A DNA stretch of 64,000 bases from Cryptomeria japonica (Eukaryota; Streptophyta; Pinopsida; Cupressales; Cupressaceae), in contig NC_081408.1 of NCBI RefSeq assembly GCF_030272615.1, positions 614,216,977 through 614,280,976 on the forward strand. Reading direction: 5' to 3'. The translations under genes were made by a program, and so were the position numbers. The notes below the pieces were generated by a model, which was given only the letters and a program-made list of their open reading frames with translations, did not search any database and was not told where the DNA came from. This document shows positions 13,001 through 22,722 of this stretch, in pieces (position 1 is the stretch's first letter; each line of letters opens with the position of its first letter).

Positions 13001-13170
13001 TCAGCTATAATCTTCTTGGACCTCAAACTGGATGATGGCCACTAGTCAATCAGGTCCTGGGCCAAAGAATGCCCTTCCCTTTTCTGTCTTTTAGGTTTTT
13101 CTTCTGCAACGATAGGTTCTTTTCCCTTTCTAGTCTTATTAGTTTTAGATGATGATTCCACTTGAATTTT
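10010..13170 (-). pseudogene. Unknown long protein, about 1 kb codons, broken by stops and one frameshift
   Basis: Segments at 13170-12442, 12438-11608 and 11604-11329 share one minus-strand frame and are separated only by stop codons: TAG 13042-13044, TGA 12874-12876, TAG 12439-12441 and TAA 11605-11607. After a shift near 11300-11330 the protein continues in another frame to 10010, with further TAGs near 11176 and at about 11101. The protein starts with a lysine-rich region (KTNKTRKGKE, KPKRQKREG). It has a compact aromatic middle part (WHFEEFFVKPLYRLLG, HNWGDWYCFSD) and ends in a long charged coiled coil (about 10830-10200). I recognise no family. Most stops would arise by one C-to-T change from CAG, CAA or CGA. 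A coiled-coil tail after a globular part resembles gag-like or plant-transposon proteins, but this is a guess. Confidence 0.55.
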
Positions 13171-13199
13171 AAAAAAGAGGTTTGTGTGCAAACAACTTA

Positions 13200-13860
13200 C
13201 TTGGAATTACTGAGCTTTATCTGTGAATTCGCCCAATTCCTACTTTCAGTTCGTCTCCTGTGAATTCCTTAATGTTGTGTCCTTTGATGTTGATCCACTA
13301 CTTATGGCGTATTTAATCAGTTAGTAATGGCGGTTTGGACAACGGTCACTCGGGCACACATTTGAATTTAATGGCGATGTGACCTTCCCTGGGATTTGTT
13401 TCTGATTTTCGTGGCAATCAATAATCATTTCAATGAGGATATGTCTTTCGATCATTTGTTTATTTAGTCCATCGATCTCTTTGTTTCTATCAACAATACT
13501 TTTGTTTTGAATATTACTTCGATCAAGTATTTTTTCCCTTCATCGAAATACTGTATTCAGTCAGTATGGTTGTCTCATCGAAACATATCTGATATCCATC
13601 AAGTCTTATGTCAAAGAAACCTTGGGCTTCGGTGTCCTCCTTTATTTTTTTGATCTAAATACTTCTTTCATCGATATCACTATGCCCCGTCGATGAATGA
13701 GTCTATTATCTCACAGAAGATTTTTTTTATTTTCCCTTATCGTTCTTCACCGATAAAGTTACATCGGCAAAACCACGCATATCGAGAACATGCCTTTTAA
13801 CCTCCTCAAAACCTATATCCTCATCGATATCTTTTATCAATGTAGCTTCCTTTTGTCTAA
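13200..13860. other. Non-coding region rich in ATCGAT-type motifs
   Basis: Between the unknown minus-strand gene and the 247-bp repeats no gene is supported. Short motifs TCATCGAT, ATCGATG and ATCAATG recur every few tens of bases from about 13430. They look like degenerate copies of the same motif that fills the tandem repeat to the right. Confidence 0.45.
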
Positions 13861-15065
13861 TCGATATTATTCTTTCGATGAAAATGCTCCTTTTGGTGGG
13901 TCCTTTTTATGTTGCATCGATAGTATTATTTCCTCAAGAACTTTTCTCATCAATGAAGACCCTCTCTGCTTTCTTCGATATCTTTTGTCAATGAAGTTAT
14001 TATCTTCGGTGAGTCCTTTCTGGAATTCATCAACATTTCCTTCCTTCGATGGCTCTTTTATATCGATGAGACATCGTTGGGTCTCATCGATACCTTTTGA
14101 ATTCGGATCGATATTATTCTTTCGATGAAAATGCTCCTTTTGGTGGGTCCTTTTTATGTTGCATCGATAGTATTATTTCCTCGAGAACTTTTCCCATCAA
14201 TGAAGACCCTCTTTGTTTTCTTCGATATCTTTTGTTGATGAATTTATTATCTTCGGTGAGTCCTTTCTGGAATTCATCAGCGTTTCCTTCCTTCGATGGC
14301 TCTTTTATATCAATGCGACATCATTGGGTCTCATCGATACCTTTTGAATTCGGATCGATATTATTCTTTCGATGAAAACACTCCTTTCGGTGGGTCCTTT
14401 TTATGTTGCACCGATAGTATTATTTCCTCGAGAACTTTTCCCATCGATGAAGACCCTCTCTACTTTCTTCAATATCTTTTCTCAATGAAGTTATTATCTT
14501 TGGTGAGTCCTTTCTGGAATTCATCAGTGTTTCCTTCCTTCGATGGCTCTTTTATATCGATGAGACATCGCTAGGTCTCATCGATAATAATTATTATTTT
14601 TTGATAAAAATTATCATCATCGTAATTATGACGAATACCAAGCTTTCGACCAACGATGTAATCGGCGGACATACAACATTCTCATCGGTGAATTGTTCTT
14701 GAGTCATCGCACTTCCGACTCAAACGAAACAAACATTCGACAAGGATGTTGTATGTGCGACGGCACTTCATAGTCAGATGGTCGTCGATGTCTCCAAATG
14801 GACCGACAACACAAGCGTCGGATAAACAACATCATTATCAGTGCGAAGTTCCAAATTGTCGTCGTCTTTACAATGAAATCTACTGATTCCGATGACTTCT
14901 TTGACCGTCGGCAGAGTCCATTGGATCGTCGTATTTCTGATGAGCATGGCATCGCTGACCAATCCGACACCAAGTTTTCGACAGTTGATTTTGTCGGCAC
15001 TCCGACGAAAATTCGTCACAAATCTGACAAACGATCGTCGGAAATCAGCTCCGAATGTACTAGTG
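13230..15065 (+). mobile_element. Candidate right subterminal region and terminus of a CACTA element
   Basis: From about 14600 to 15050 the DNA is unusually CpG-rich for this window and is packed with CGTCGG, CCGAC and TCGTCG motifs in both orientations. It stops at TAGTG (15061-15065). Read on the other strand the end is CACTAGTACATTCGGAGC, followed by TTTCCGACGATCG. CACTA elements end in CACTA and carry arrays of short subterminal motifs bound by the TNP1-type protein. The coding part of such an element sits at 1-6835 in the right orientation. The left end is outside the window, so terminal inverted repeats and the 3-bp target duplication (would be TCT) cannot be checked. Confidence 0.45.
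13861..14595. repeat. 247-bp tandem repeat, three copies, rich in ATCGAT
   Basis: Copies start at 13861, 14108 and 14355 with exactly 247-bp spacing. Each begins TCGATATTATTCTTTCGATG and contains GGTGGGTCCTTTTTATG and CTTCGATGGCTCTTTTATAT. The third copy ends near 14590 after GGTCTCATCGAT. Apparent ORFs across them are the same peptide repeated and have no support as genes. Confidence 0.9.
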
Positions 15066-15124
15066 TCTTATCATCATTGTTAGTTCATGATGTACACCTT
15101 TAGTTTATCTAATCACAAGTTATT

Positions 15125-15222
15125 TAAATAAAATTTCAAGTCCACATAATCCATATAAAGTTATTTAAGCACAACTTCCTTAAATAAAATTTCAAGTCCA
15201 CATAATCCATATAATATCTAAT

Positions 15223-15274
<52 letters not shown>
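15125..15274. repeat. Short direct repeat and (AT)25 microsatellite
   Basis: The 33-bp segment containing AATTTCAAGTCCACATAATC occurs at about 15126-15160 and 15182-15216. It is followed by about 50 bp of pure AT repeat at 15225-15274. ORFs through it encode only Tyr-Ile runs and are artefacts. Confidence 0.85.
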
Positions 15275-15276
<2 letters not shown>

Positions 15277-15529
15277 GGATGGTAACATGATGAACTCCAC
15301 ATAATATCTAATGTGCATGAAATATATAAAGTATGCACAAAATATATATGATCTAATCCTATTATACAACTATCCATATATATAAAGTATGTGCACGTCC
15401 AAGACAATATATACAATGTTAAAAAAATAATTACACGTGTAAACAAATGTGTAAAGTCCATAAAAAGTACATATCATATAAAAAAGTACATGTACATCAT
15501 ATCAAAGCCAAATAAACAGTAAAATCTAA

Positions 15530-17556
15530 GTGCTATCATCAATAACATCTCGTGGTCTCTTCTCCCCGGGACATGGACCAAATCCACCCGTCTCAAGCTA
15601 TACAAGGAAAAAATAATATTAAAATACTTTAAATTAACTATTAAAAGAATCATTTATCAAATATAGTTGGAATTCATAAATTAAGTTACAAACTTACCAT
15701 ATGTGTGTGCACATCAACTCCAGTAACTTGTTCTGCATCTTGTATACAAGATAAGAAACATGATATAACGAACATGAGCACATACACGTGTTTATTTTTT
15801 TATTAAATAAAAATGAACATTTATGATTTGATTTTAAAATAATCATATAATAAAATATCATACATAAGGTTGCTCATCAGATCCTCTAGCAGTATCTTGT
15901 GCAATATCAACGCCAAATGTAGTGCTAGCTAAGTCCTATACAAGGTCAAATTCAAAGTGTCCAATTAAATCTTAAATTAAGAGTCAAAATAAGATCAAAT
16001 TAAGTATTACATATTAAGACCTCAAAGGATGTCAATGTGCGTTCAAATTGGCTCTAATAAAAATTATGAGGATAACCTATCCTAATAGTAGTGTCCACCT
16101 GCAAACATGCATTTAATGAAATCATATTTAGTGAACATATATATGTGTATTAAATAATTTCAATTTAAGTTACAATGTTTTAAGAGTTCATATTTAATTT
16201 ATGAATTCTAAGATACATACCATAGATGGTGTCACAGTAGTCACACCTCTTCTCGATGTGATGTAGAGGGTCCCTCATGACCTGAATCTTGGAGAAAGAA
16301 GCATTCAATGTATCAACATGAAAATTTATATAGTATATGATGATAACATATTAACTTAAAAAGCTAGTACAATGTCTAGATAGAAATTGATATTATACCC
16401 CATAAGGTGTGCCAAGTTGTGTTCCAGTAAATGCAATATTGACTCTAATATTAGGTGTAGTCCTTATCTACATAAATCAAATTTATTTAATGAAGTATTA
16501 GATTGTATAAAAAAAAAAGACATGCACTTAATTTATACCTATATTTAATGAAGTATTTAAAGATTGACATGTACATGTATATATATCTATACCTGGTCAA
16601 GATGATCATTAGAGCAAAGAAATCCATATATAATGTCATCATACTATCATCTATTGCTTCATGCTCAGCTGGAACTGAAGAAGATCCTGGATCAGCAGTA
16701 GGACCTACACACGTCTCATGACAACTCGAACACATATGTGGCATCCATTAAGGAGTGGATGCCATGTGAGCAGCTTGCTCACTTAGGTTACTTGTGAGGG
16801 AAGTCAAAGCATCTAATGTTGAAATGAATGATGTATTATGCACATCTGTAGGAATCGATGGACAAACAAGTGGAACTATGGGTGGATCTGGTAGGGGATT
16901 ATTACTCCGTGCCCCTAATATATGTTGTGGAATTCCATGACCAACACCCTGGAATGTCATAATATCAAAATAATTTGGTTTTTGGTGCATTACAAACTCA
17001 CAATATAATTTCTTCGAAAACTAAAAAGGGACCTCATAATTATGATGTGGTGGATAATCAAAAACCATCCACCATCTATCCCAAAAGTGTCTAGCCATTT
17101 TTGGATGCACACACCACCTAATTGAAACTCTTTTCTGGTTAGGTTGCATTGGTTCTCTTGTTTTTGGGTTAGAAAATATGGACATAAATGAGCTTTGGTT
17201 ATTTTGAGATCAATGATTTGCCTATAAGTTAAACCATCGGCATAAAAATTACGCAACTCTTGTCGTCGTCTATGAAATTTATCTAATTGAGAATCAACAG
17301 ATCTAACTGACTCGACAACAGTTTGCATTGATTTTGCAAACTCTAGAAGATGGGGTGGTGTGATTGGCTCATTTTGGATAGCAGTAATATTTTGTTCAAT
17401 CACTTGTAGGTTTTCATTAATTTGTTCTCTTAAACGAATTTCATCCAATCTAGGGGGTGGAGGTGGAGGTGGAGGAGGAGGGGTTTGTGGTGGGGGATTT
17501 TCACCTAATAGTTCATCTATGTCAAAGACATCCATGATAACAAAGAGCTCCTGCAT
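15530..17556 (-). pseudogene. Unknown multi-exon-like protein with a polyproline segment
   Basis: The probable start ATG is at 17533-17535 (MDVFDIDELLGE). It is followed by a polyproline run, then a helical segment (LREQINENLQVIEQNITAIQ) and a Trp-rich region near 17040-17110. That region makes better sense in a different frame (HPKMARHFWDRWW), so a frameshift or missed intron lies near 17110-17170. A further open segment follows an acceptor-like CATTCCAG near 16950 (GVGHGIPQHILGARSNN) and runs to about 16590, with one TAA at 16748-16750. Small possible exons near 16400-16240, 16080, 15880 and 15590 are separated by AT-rich, intron-like DNA. No known domain is recognised. It could be a transposon accessory gene or a decayed host gene. 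Confidence 0.4.
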
Positions 17557-17559
17557 ATA

Positions 17560-18060
17560 TAAAGATATACATGAATTATATACAACTCTATGTCAAGAAG
17601 AATCTATTTTAGTTTTAAAAAAAACATTTATAAATGGTAACATTTCTATGCTATTGAATGAGATACACATGAAATATAATATAATATTGAACTTAAAAAA
17701 ATATACATGTACATACTATTGAATCTCTAAATATAAAATTTGCGCACAAAACTTAATAAAAACTTTCAATGAAACTTCATAAATCTATTATATATTCAAT
17801 TTAATGCATTCATTTCTTGTAAAATGCATCAACTATTAAAATCAATATAAAATATTTCATACATGAACTTATAAAAAAAGTTAAATAAGATCAACATATG
17901 GTCAAAATAATGGTGATGTAGTACACATCATATAGGCAAAACTGACCATGAAATTAAAAGGATTATTAGGATTGATATAATAGTGATGTAGTACACATTA
18001 TATGGTGATGTAGTACACATCATATTGATATAAGTAGGATTTCTCATAAGATATGCCAAT
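17560..18060. other. AT-rich spacer with GTGATGTAGTACACAT repeats
   Basis: No gene is seen. A short repeat, GTGATGTAGTACACATCATA and close variants, occurs about three times between 17911 and 18025, just left of the retrotransposon insertion site. Confidence 0.5.
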
Positions 18061-18065
18061 GTAAG

Positions 18066-19522
18066 TGTAGACGTATAAAAATGACCACATTCCTAAATGA
18101 ATATTTTATGTTCATTTCTCTATTTAATTAAATCCAATTTAATTAAATTATCCACATTCTTCTATTTAATTAAATAAATTATTCAATTTATTTAAATTAA
18201 ATTCACTATACCATTTAATGAATAAATCATTTTATTCAATTAAATCCCCCTATCTACTTTTAATTAAATTCAAATTTAATTAAATAGTTATCCCAAATTG
18301 AATAAATCTAATTTATTTAATTTCCCCAAACTTCAACCAAATTGAATGAAATTATTTAATTCAATTAAATCCTATTATCTCTCCATCCACTTGCAAAACC
18401 CCAAACCCCTTTCTAATCCCTTCTAGAATCTTCTAATTAACCTAACCCTCCTCTAAACTTTGTCACATCCCTAAGCAAAGGGAAGTCACTTCTCAAAAAC
18501 CTTAAAGTCTTTGATAACCATTAAAGGTTTTCAACCTTCAACCACCAAAACCCTTAAAGTCTTTGAAAACCATTGAAGGCTTCCAACCTTCAACCACTTA
18601 ATCCCTAAAGTCTCCAATAACCATTAATGGTTAATTCAAATCCTCCCACATGGTTAAAACATTTGTTTTGACTCAACCTCTATCCAACCCAAGGGTCTCA
18701 TCAGGCCATTAATGCTTTGACCATGATTATCTCTTAATCATTTGCACAAAGGTTTATCCTTGGATTAACTCTTAATCCAGTGGGTAAGCCTAACTTAGAC
18801 TTGACCCTTAGCCTCTAGATAACCATGAGGTCTTCTCAGGCCTTTAATGCCTCCAACCTCTTCTCTCAACCCAATCCTATGTTGACACTTGTCACCATTT
18901 CATTGGTGCCAATTGTGCACATGGATCCCCAACTTTCAAACTTGATCCTTGATTAAACCTTTCAATCTTGACCATCCATTGCCCTGTTTGTGCTATAAAT
19001 AGAGCTCTCATTCCTCCATTCTTAACAATCATCTTTCAAAATTTGAAGCATTATACTTATGCTCAAATACTCTCAAGATTTTTCATCATCTTTATGCTCT
19101 TCATTTAGCCTCTTTTAGATCAAATATGCATGTTTAGATTACCTTCTTTATCATTTAGCTCGATCATAGACTAAATATAGTATGCTAGGATAGTATTCAT
19201 ACTAACCTTGTCATCTTATCATTTAGTTTATTGCATTTCTAGCATCATACATAGCTTAACATCTATTTCATACTAAATTTAGCAAAAGCATCTCTCGTTC
19301 TCATATTTGCCATCCCTAAACCATTTTGCTCAGTGATCTGAGAGCAAAAACGTTGGTTTGAGGGACATTGTGAGATAGAGAACCATGGGACCCTCCTTGG
19401 GAAGCTGAGTAACACTACGTTACTCCATAGCTTGCATCAAGAAATCCTGTGTGTGTGTGTGGACTAGTATTCTAATAAATTTTCACATATTTAGTTTTAT
19501 TTGACCACTTTTCCCGCATACA
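18066..19522 (+). repeat. 5' LTR of the gypsy element
   Basis: Begins TGTAGACG and ends CGCATACA, giving TG...CA termini. Length 1457 bp. It carries the promoter of the element. The first third is rich in AATTAAAT motifs, and a GT microsatellite lies at 19449-19461. Confidence 0.95.
18994..19001 (+). promoter_or_regulatory. TATA box of the 5' LTR
   Basis: TATAAATA within GTGCTATAAATAGAGCTC is a good plant TATA box. It lies about 930 bp into the LTR and would place transcription start (U3/R border) near 19025-19035. The same box recurs in the 3' LTR at 36092-36099. Confidence 0.75.
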
Positions 19523-19526
19523 TTTC

Positions 19527-19543
19527 TGGCGCCCACCATGGGG
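19527..19543 (+). promoter_or_regulatory. Primer-binding site
   Basis: TGGCGCCCACCATGGGG begins four bases after the LTR end. TGGCGCC is the usual start of primer sites in this retrotransposon lineage. The priming tRNA was not identified by eye. Confidence 0.7.
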
Positions 19544-19630
19544 CCCAACCCCAAATAACAAATCGCTTTTTGAAACTAACCATTTTTGTAGACATGCGGG
19601 AAAATTGAAGTAACGCTTTCAGTTCACTGT

Positions 19631-20019
19631 TTAGCGCATCCAATCAACAGAGTAGCACATCCAACTCCCTGTTTAGCGCGTGTGGTCTGAAGATTAGCGC
19701 ATGAAGACATTCTTTTAGCGCATGACTCGTTCTAACACTTTCCTGTAGGTCTCGACACGGGCGAATCATAGAGCAGCGCATTCAACAACCAGACTAGCGC
19801 ATACAATCCCCAGTTCAGTGCTTATAACCCATAATACAGCGCGTGTAACCCAAACAGTAGCGCATCAAATTCAAAATTTTCCTGTAGGTCTCAGAAAAAC
19901 CACAGAACAGCGCTTCTAACTTTCAAAATAGCGCATTCGTTTAACAGTATAGTGCATCGGAAAATAATTGTAGCGCATCCTGTCTCTATTGTAGCGCGTA
20001 AAAGCCATTCTGTAGCGCA
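19631..20019 (+). repeat. First array of AGCGCAT / AGCGCGT motifs in the 5' leader
   Basis: About 16 copies of (T)AGCGCAT or (T)AGCGCGT and one-base variants occur at 20-30-bp intervals, all in the same orientation, separated by unrelated sequence. Variants such as AGCACAT and AGTGCAT fit CpG decay. There is no tandem unit of fixed length, so this is a dispersed motif array and not a satellite. Confidence 0.85.
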
Positions 20020-20099
20020 TAAAAGATAGAGGAAAATTTTAAAATTGTAACCGAAAAAGAAATTTTAGACTTGTGGAAGTCCACCAAATCAGCTAACAA

Positions 20100-21180
20100 T
20101 TTTTTTTTATTTTTTTTGGTTTGCTTGCAGGACTCTGATAATTTCTTGCAGGTGGAGCGGACGCTTTTCTTTTGTAAATCGATTTCTTTTGTTGACCAAC
20201 ACATCGAAAATTTTGCTTTGTTGACAAAATTTCTTTCATAGATCAGCAAATCATTGCTTTGACAGGATAAAAATGAACATCATGTTTTGTGGAGCAACAT
20301 CTCCACATAGATTTTAGCAAAATCACTAATTTGAAAGACTAAAAAAAAAAAATTGATTGCTTTGTTTCGAAAGTGGTAGGAATATGCTCTCCCCTTAACT
20401 GGGTGATCAAAAATCCAGACCATTCTTACAGCTTTATTTCATTCAAGCAATAAATCCTTTAGCAGGTCTGCCTTCCTGAGGAGTTGCAATCAACTCTTAA
20501 AGTCGTTTATGGCCGGTGTGAAGGGAACGACCTAAGTGGGGAACGGCTTTGACGCCAAGAATTCCAACCCACTATAATCAAATGTGGAAAGTGACGAAAG
20601 TCCTTTTCAACGGTTGCGCGCAGTGATTAGCCTTCCCCCAGTATCCTCGAGATACGTAAAGTCTTTGTTCTAAAGGTTGGGAAGCCTCCTGAGGGAGTTT
20701 ATCACTGACGGCCGAACGGGAAGCCTGATTACGAACCATAGAATTAGAAGCTTTGAACCGAGTCAGTAACCAAACATTTGTAACATCATAGTGCAAGGGT
20801 GGGGAAGAATCCACCCCCAAGATTACTCACCATATATCTCCCAAGATAACTACTCAACTGTGAAGCAATTCACTTTGGGTTAACTTCTGGCAAAAGGCAA
20901 AAAAACGGGCGCCCCCTAGGGGGTGACACGGCTGTTTGAGCTGATGGAGTATCGAGACTAGTGGGCTATGATGTTATTTATGACCCTTGAATAAAGAGTC
21001 TTTCTGAAGTGTATTACTTGTATCCAAACCTGTTAAAACATTGGGGATTTGAACACATCCTCGCAGAACATACACTTTTTGTTAGATTAGGCAAAATGGT
21101 TGTACTTTTTGTGCCGTGCTTGCATTTATTACTTCAGAAAATCATCCATCTCACTTGAAAAATTCTCAACAAAAATCAAA
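20100..21180 (+). other. Conserved-looking leader block between the two motif arrays
   Basis: About 1.1 kb of leader without the motif and without a supported ORF. The 20480-20960 part is GC-richer than its surroundings and contains short inverted elements such as GGGCGCCCCCTAGGGGG near 20908. It may be the RNA packaging or splicing region of the element, but no signal was identified with certainty. Confidence 0.4.
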
Positions 21181-21228
21181 AATCTCAAAGAAAACACCCA
21201 AACCAGAAAAATCAGGGCAGTTTAGTGC

Positions 21229-21870
21229 ATAAGAACAACATCTTAGCGCGTGGAAGACTTTTGCTAGCGCATCCAAACCCCAAATTAGCACGTGGAGTTA
21301 AAACAGTAGCGTTTTATCATTAGGCAAACCAGTATACAATCCTTTAGCGCATCCACAACACAGTCTAGCGCGTTGCAGCAACCTCTTAGCACGTAGGAAC
21401 CAAAGATTAGCGCATAAAACAAAACAGTTAGCGCTTCACAGGACCAGTGTAGCGCGTAACTTTTTCAAAAAAAATTCAATAACCATTTTCAACAGTCCTA
21501 CTTTTAGCACGTGGCAGCAACAACTTAGCACATAGCATACATACATTAGCGCATTCACTCAAACAGTTAGCGCGTATCAGGCCTAGTGTAGCACGTAGCT
21601 TTTCCAAACAAAATCCACAACAAATTTCAACAGTCCTACCTTTAGCGCGTGGAAGAAACAGCTTAACGCGTAGAAACCATATTTTAGCGCATATATTCCA
21701 ACAGTTAGCACATTTGAAGCCCAGTCTAGCATGTAGATTTTTCACCAGTTAAACAAAAATTTTCCAAAATCCAAATTTTAGCGCGTATCTTGGGGCAGAT
21801 TAGCGCGTGTGCTTATTCCTTTAGCGCATCAGGTAAATTTAGTAGCGCATGTAAACTCTATTTTAGCGTG
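21229..21870 (+). repeat. Second array of AGCGCAT / AGCGCGT motifs in the 5' leader
   Basis: Roughly 28 copies of TTAGCGCAT, TTAGCGCGT and variants (AGCACGT, AACGCGT), again all in one orientation. Within it a larger unit repeats: AACAGTCCTAC at 21491 and 21629, a 138-bp period holding five or six motif copies each. An apparent minus-strand ORF at 21476-21745 is a by-product of this periodicity. Confidence 0.85.
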
Positions 21871-22334
21871 TGATCTAAAGCCGAAAAATAGAGAAGTCCA
21901 AAACTGAAAATTTTTGAAAATTTCAAAAACATTTTAAAGACTTTTTCTCATCAAAAATCATCTTTTATTAAACCAGAGTGACAAAAACAAGCTGTTAAAA
22001 ACTTTTCTCAAGCTAAATTTGTGTTAAACAAAGTTGTCCGAATCCTAAACAAATCGCACAATAGAGGATGTCTCTCCTATCATAATCCGAAAAATTTTCA
22101 TCATCAGTGTCATCAAAATCCTTTACCATCTTACGGATTTCTATCTCAAAACACTTGTTTAAAATTCTCAAATCGTCAAATCTAGTTTCCAGATCGGGAA
22201 GCTTTTATCCATATCATTTGACACACTTTATCGTGAAGGGGCAGCCTTCACTCTGATAAAGAAAGATTTGAAATTTCCAAAACAAGAATCAACTGAATCC
22301 AAACCAATCAAAAGAAATCATTGATCACTCTTGC

Positions 22335-22721
22335 ATGACTAATCCCCTTATTCTAAGAAGAAAGAACCTCTATCGTAACATCATGTTAAAGAAACGACAA
22401 CCTAGTTTTTCCAAATTCATCAAGCGAAATAAGTTTTTATACATCAATCGTCAACTCTTCAAATCTCATCGGGTATTCCTTCATCACGTCAAACGTTATA
22501 TCCAAAACAAATCTAGCGAATTTGACAAGGAACCCTTGAAGACAAGAGCATACTGTCAAAAGTCTGCTTTTAATCAAACCATAAACCACGGCGGAAAAAT
22601 CAATCCAGCATTCTTACCCGACGAGTGCATCACATATAACACATCTCGACCAAAACCACCAACGCCCGAGCAACACATCGAGGAGGCTTTTGTACCTTTC
22701 ATCACTGAAAGCTTCTATTAA
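22335..22721 (+). CDS. ORF1 upstream of gag, 128 aa, basic, unknown function
   Basis: Starts ATG at 22335 and ends TAA at 22719-22721, one base before the gag ATG. It is intact although the following gag-pol has nine stops. The N-terminal half is strongly basic (RRKNLYRNIMLKKRQ, FIKRNKF, SHRVFLHHVKRY) and the C-terminal half is neutral with a proline-rich patch (RPKPPTPEQH). Ogre-type elements are known to have an extra ORF in this position with unknown function. The basic part suggests nucleic-acid binding, which is inference. Confidence 0.6.
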   Translation: MTNPLILRRKNLYRNIMLKKRQPSFSKFIKRNKFLYINRQLFKSHRVFLHHVKRYIQNKSSEFDKEPLKTRAYCQKSAFNQTINHGGKINPAFLPDECITYNTSRPKPPTPEQHIEEAFVPFITESFY

Positions 22722-22722
22722 A

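Noticed and set aside
13790-14574. Three overlapping + strand ORFs with near-identical peptides
   Set aside because: They are translations of the 247-bp tandem repeat. The periodic peptide arises from the DNA repeat.
15136-15461. Two minus-strand ORFs across the AT microsatellite
   Set aside because: They encode Tyr-Ile runs from pure AT repeats, with no gene signals.
17360-17722. Plus-strand ORF with a Gly run
   Set aside because: Antisense of the polyproline segment of the minus-strand gene remnant.
21476-21745. Minus-strand 89-codon ORF with periodic Cys/Arg
   Set aside because: Product of the AGCGCGT array and its 138-bp higher-order repeat.
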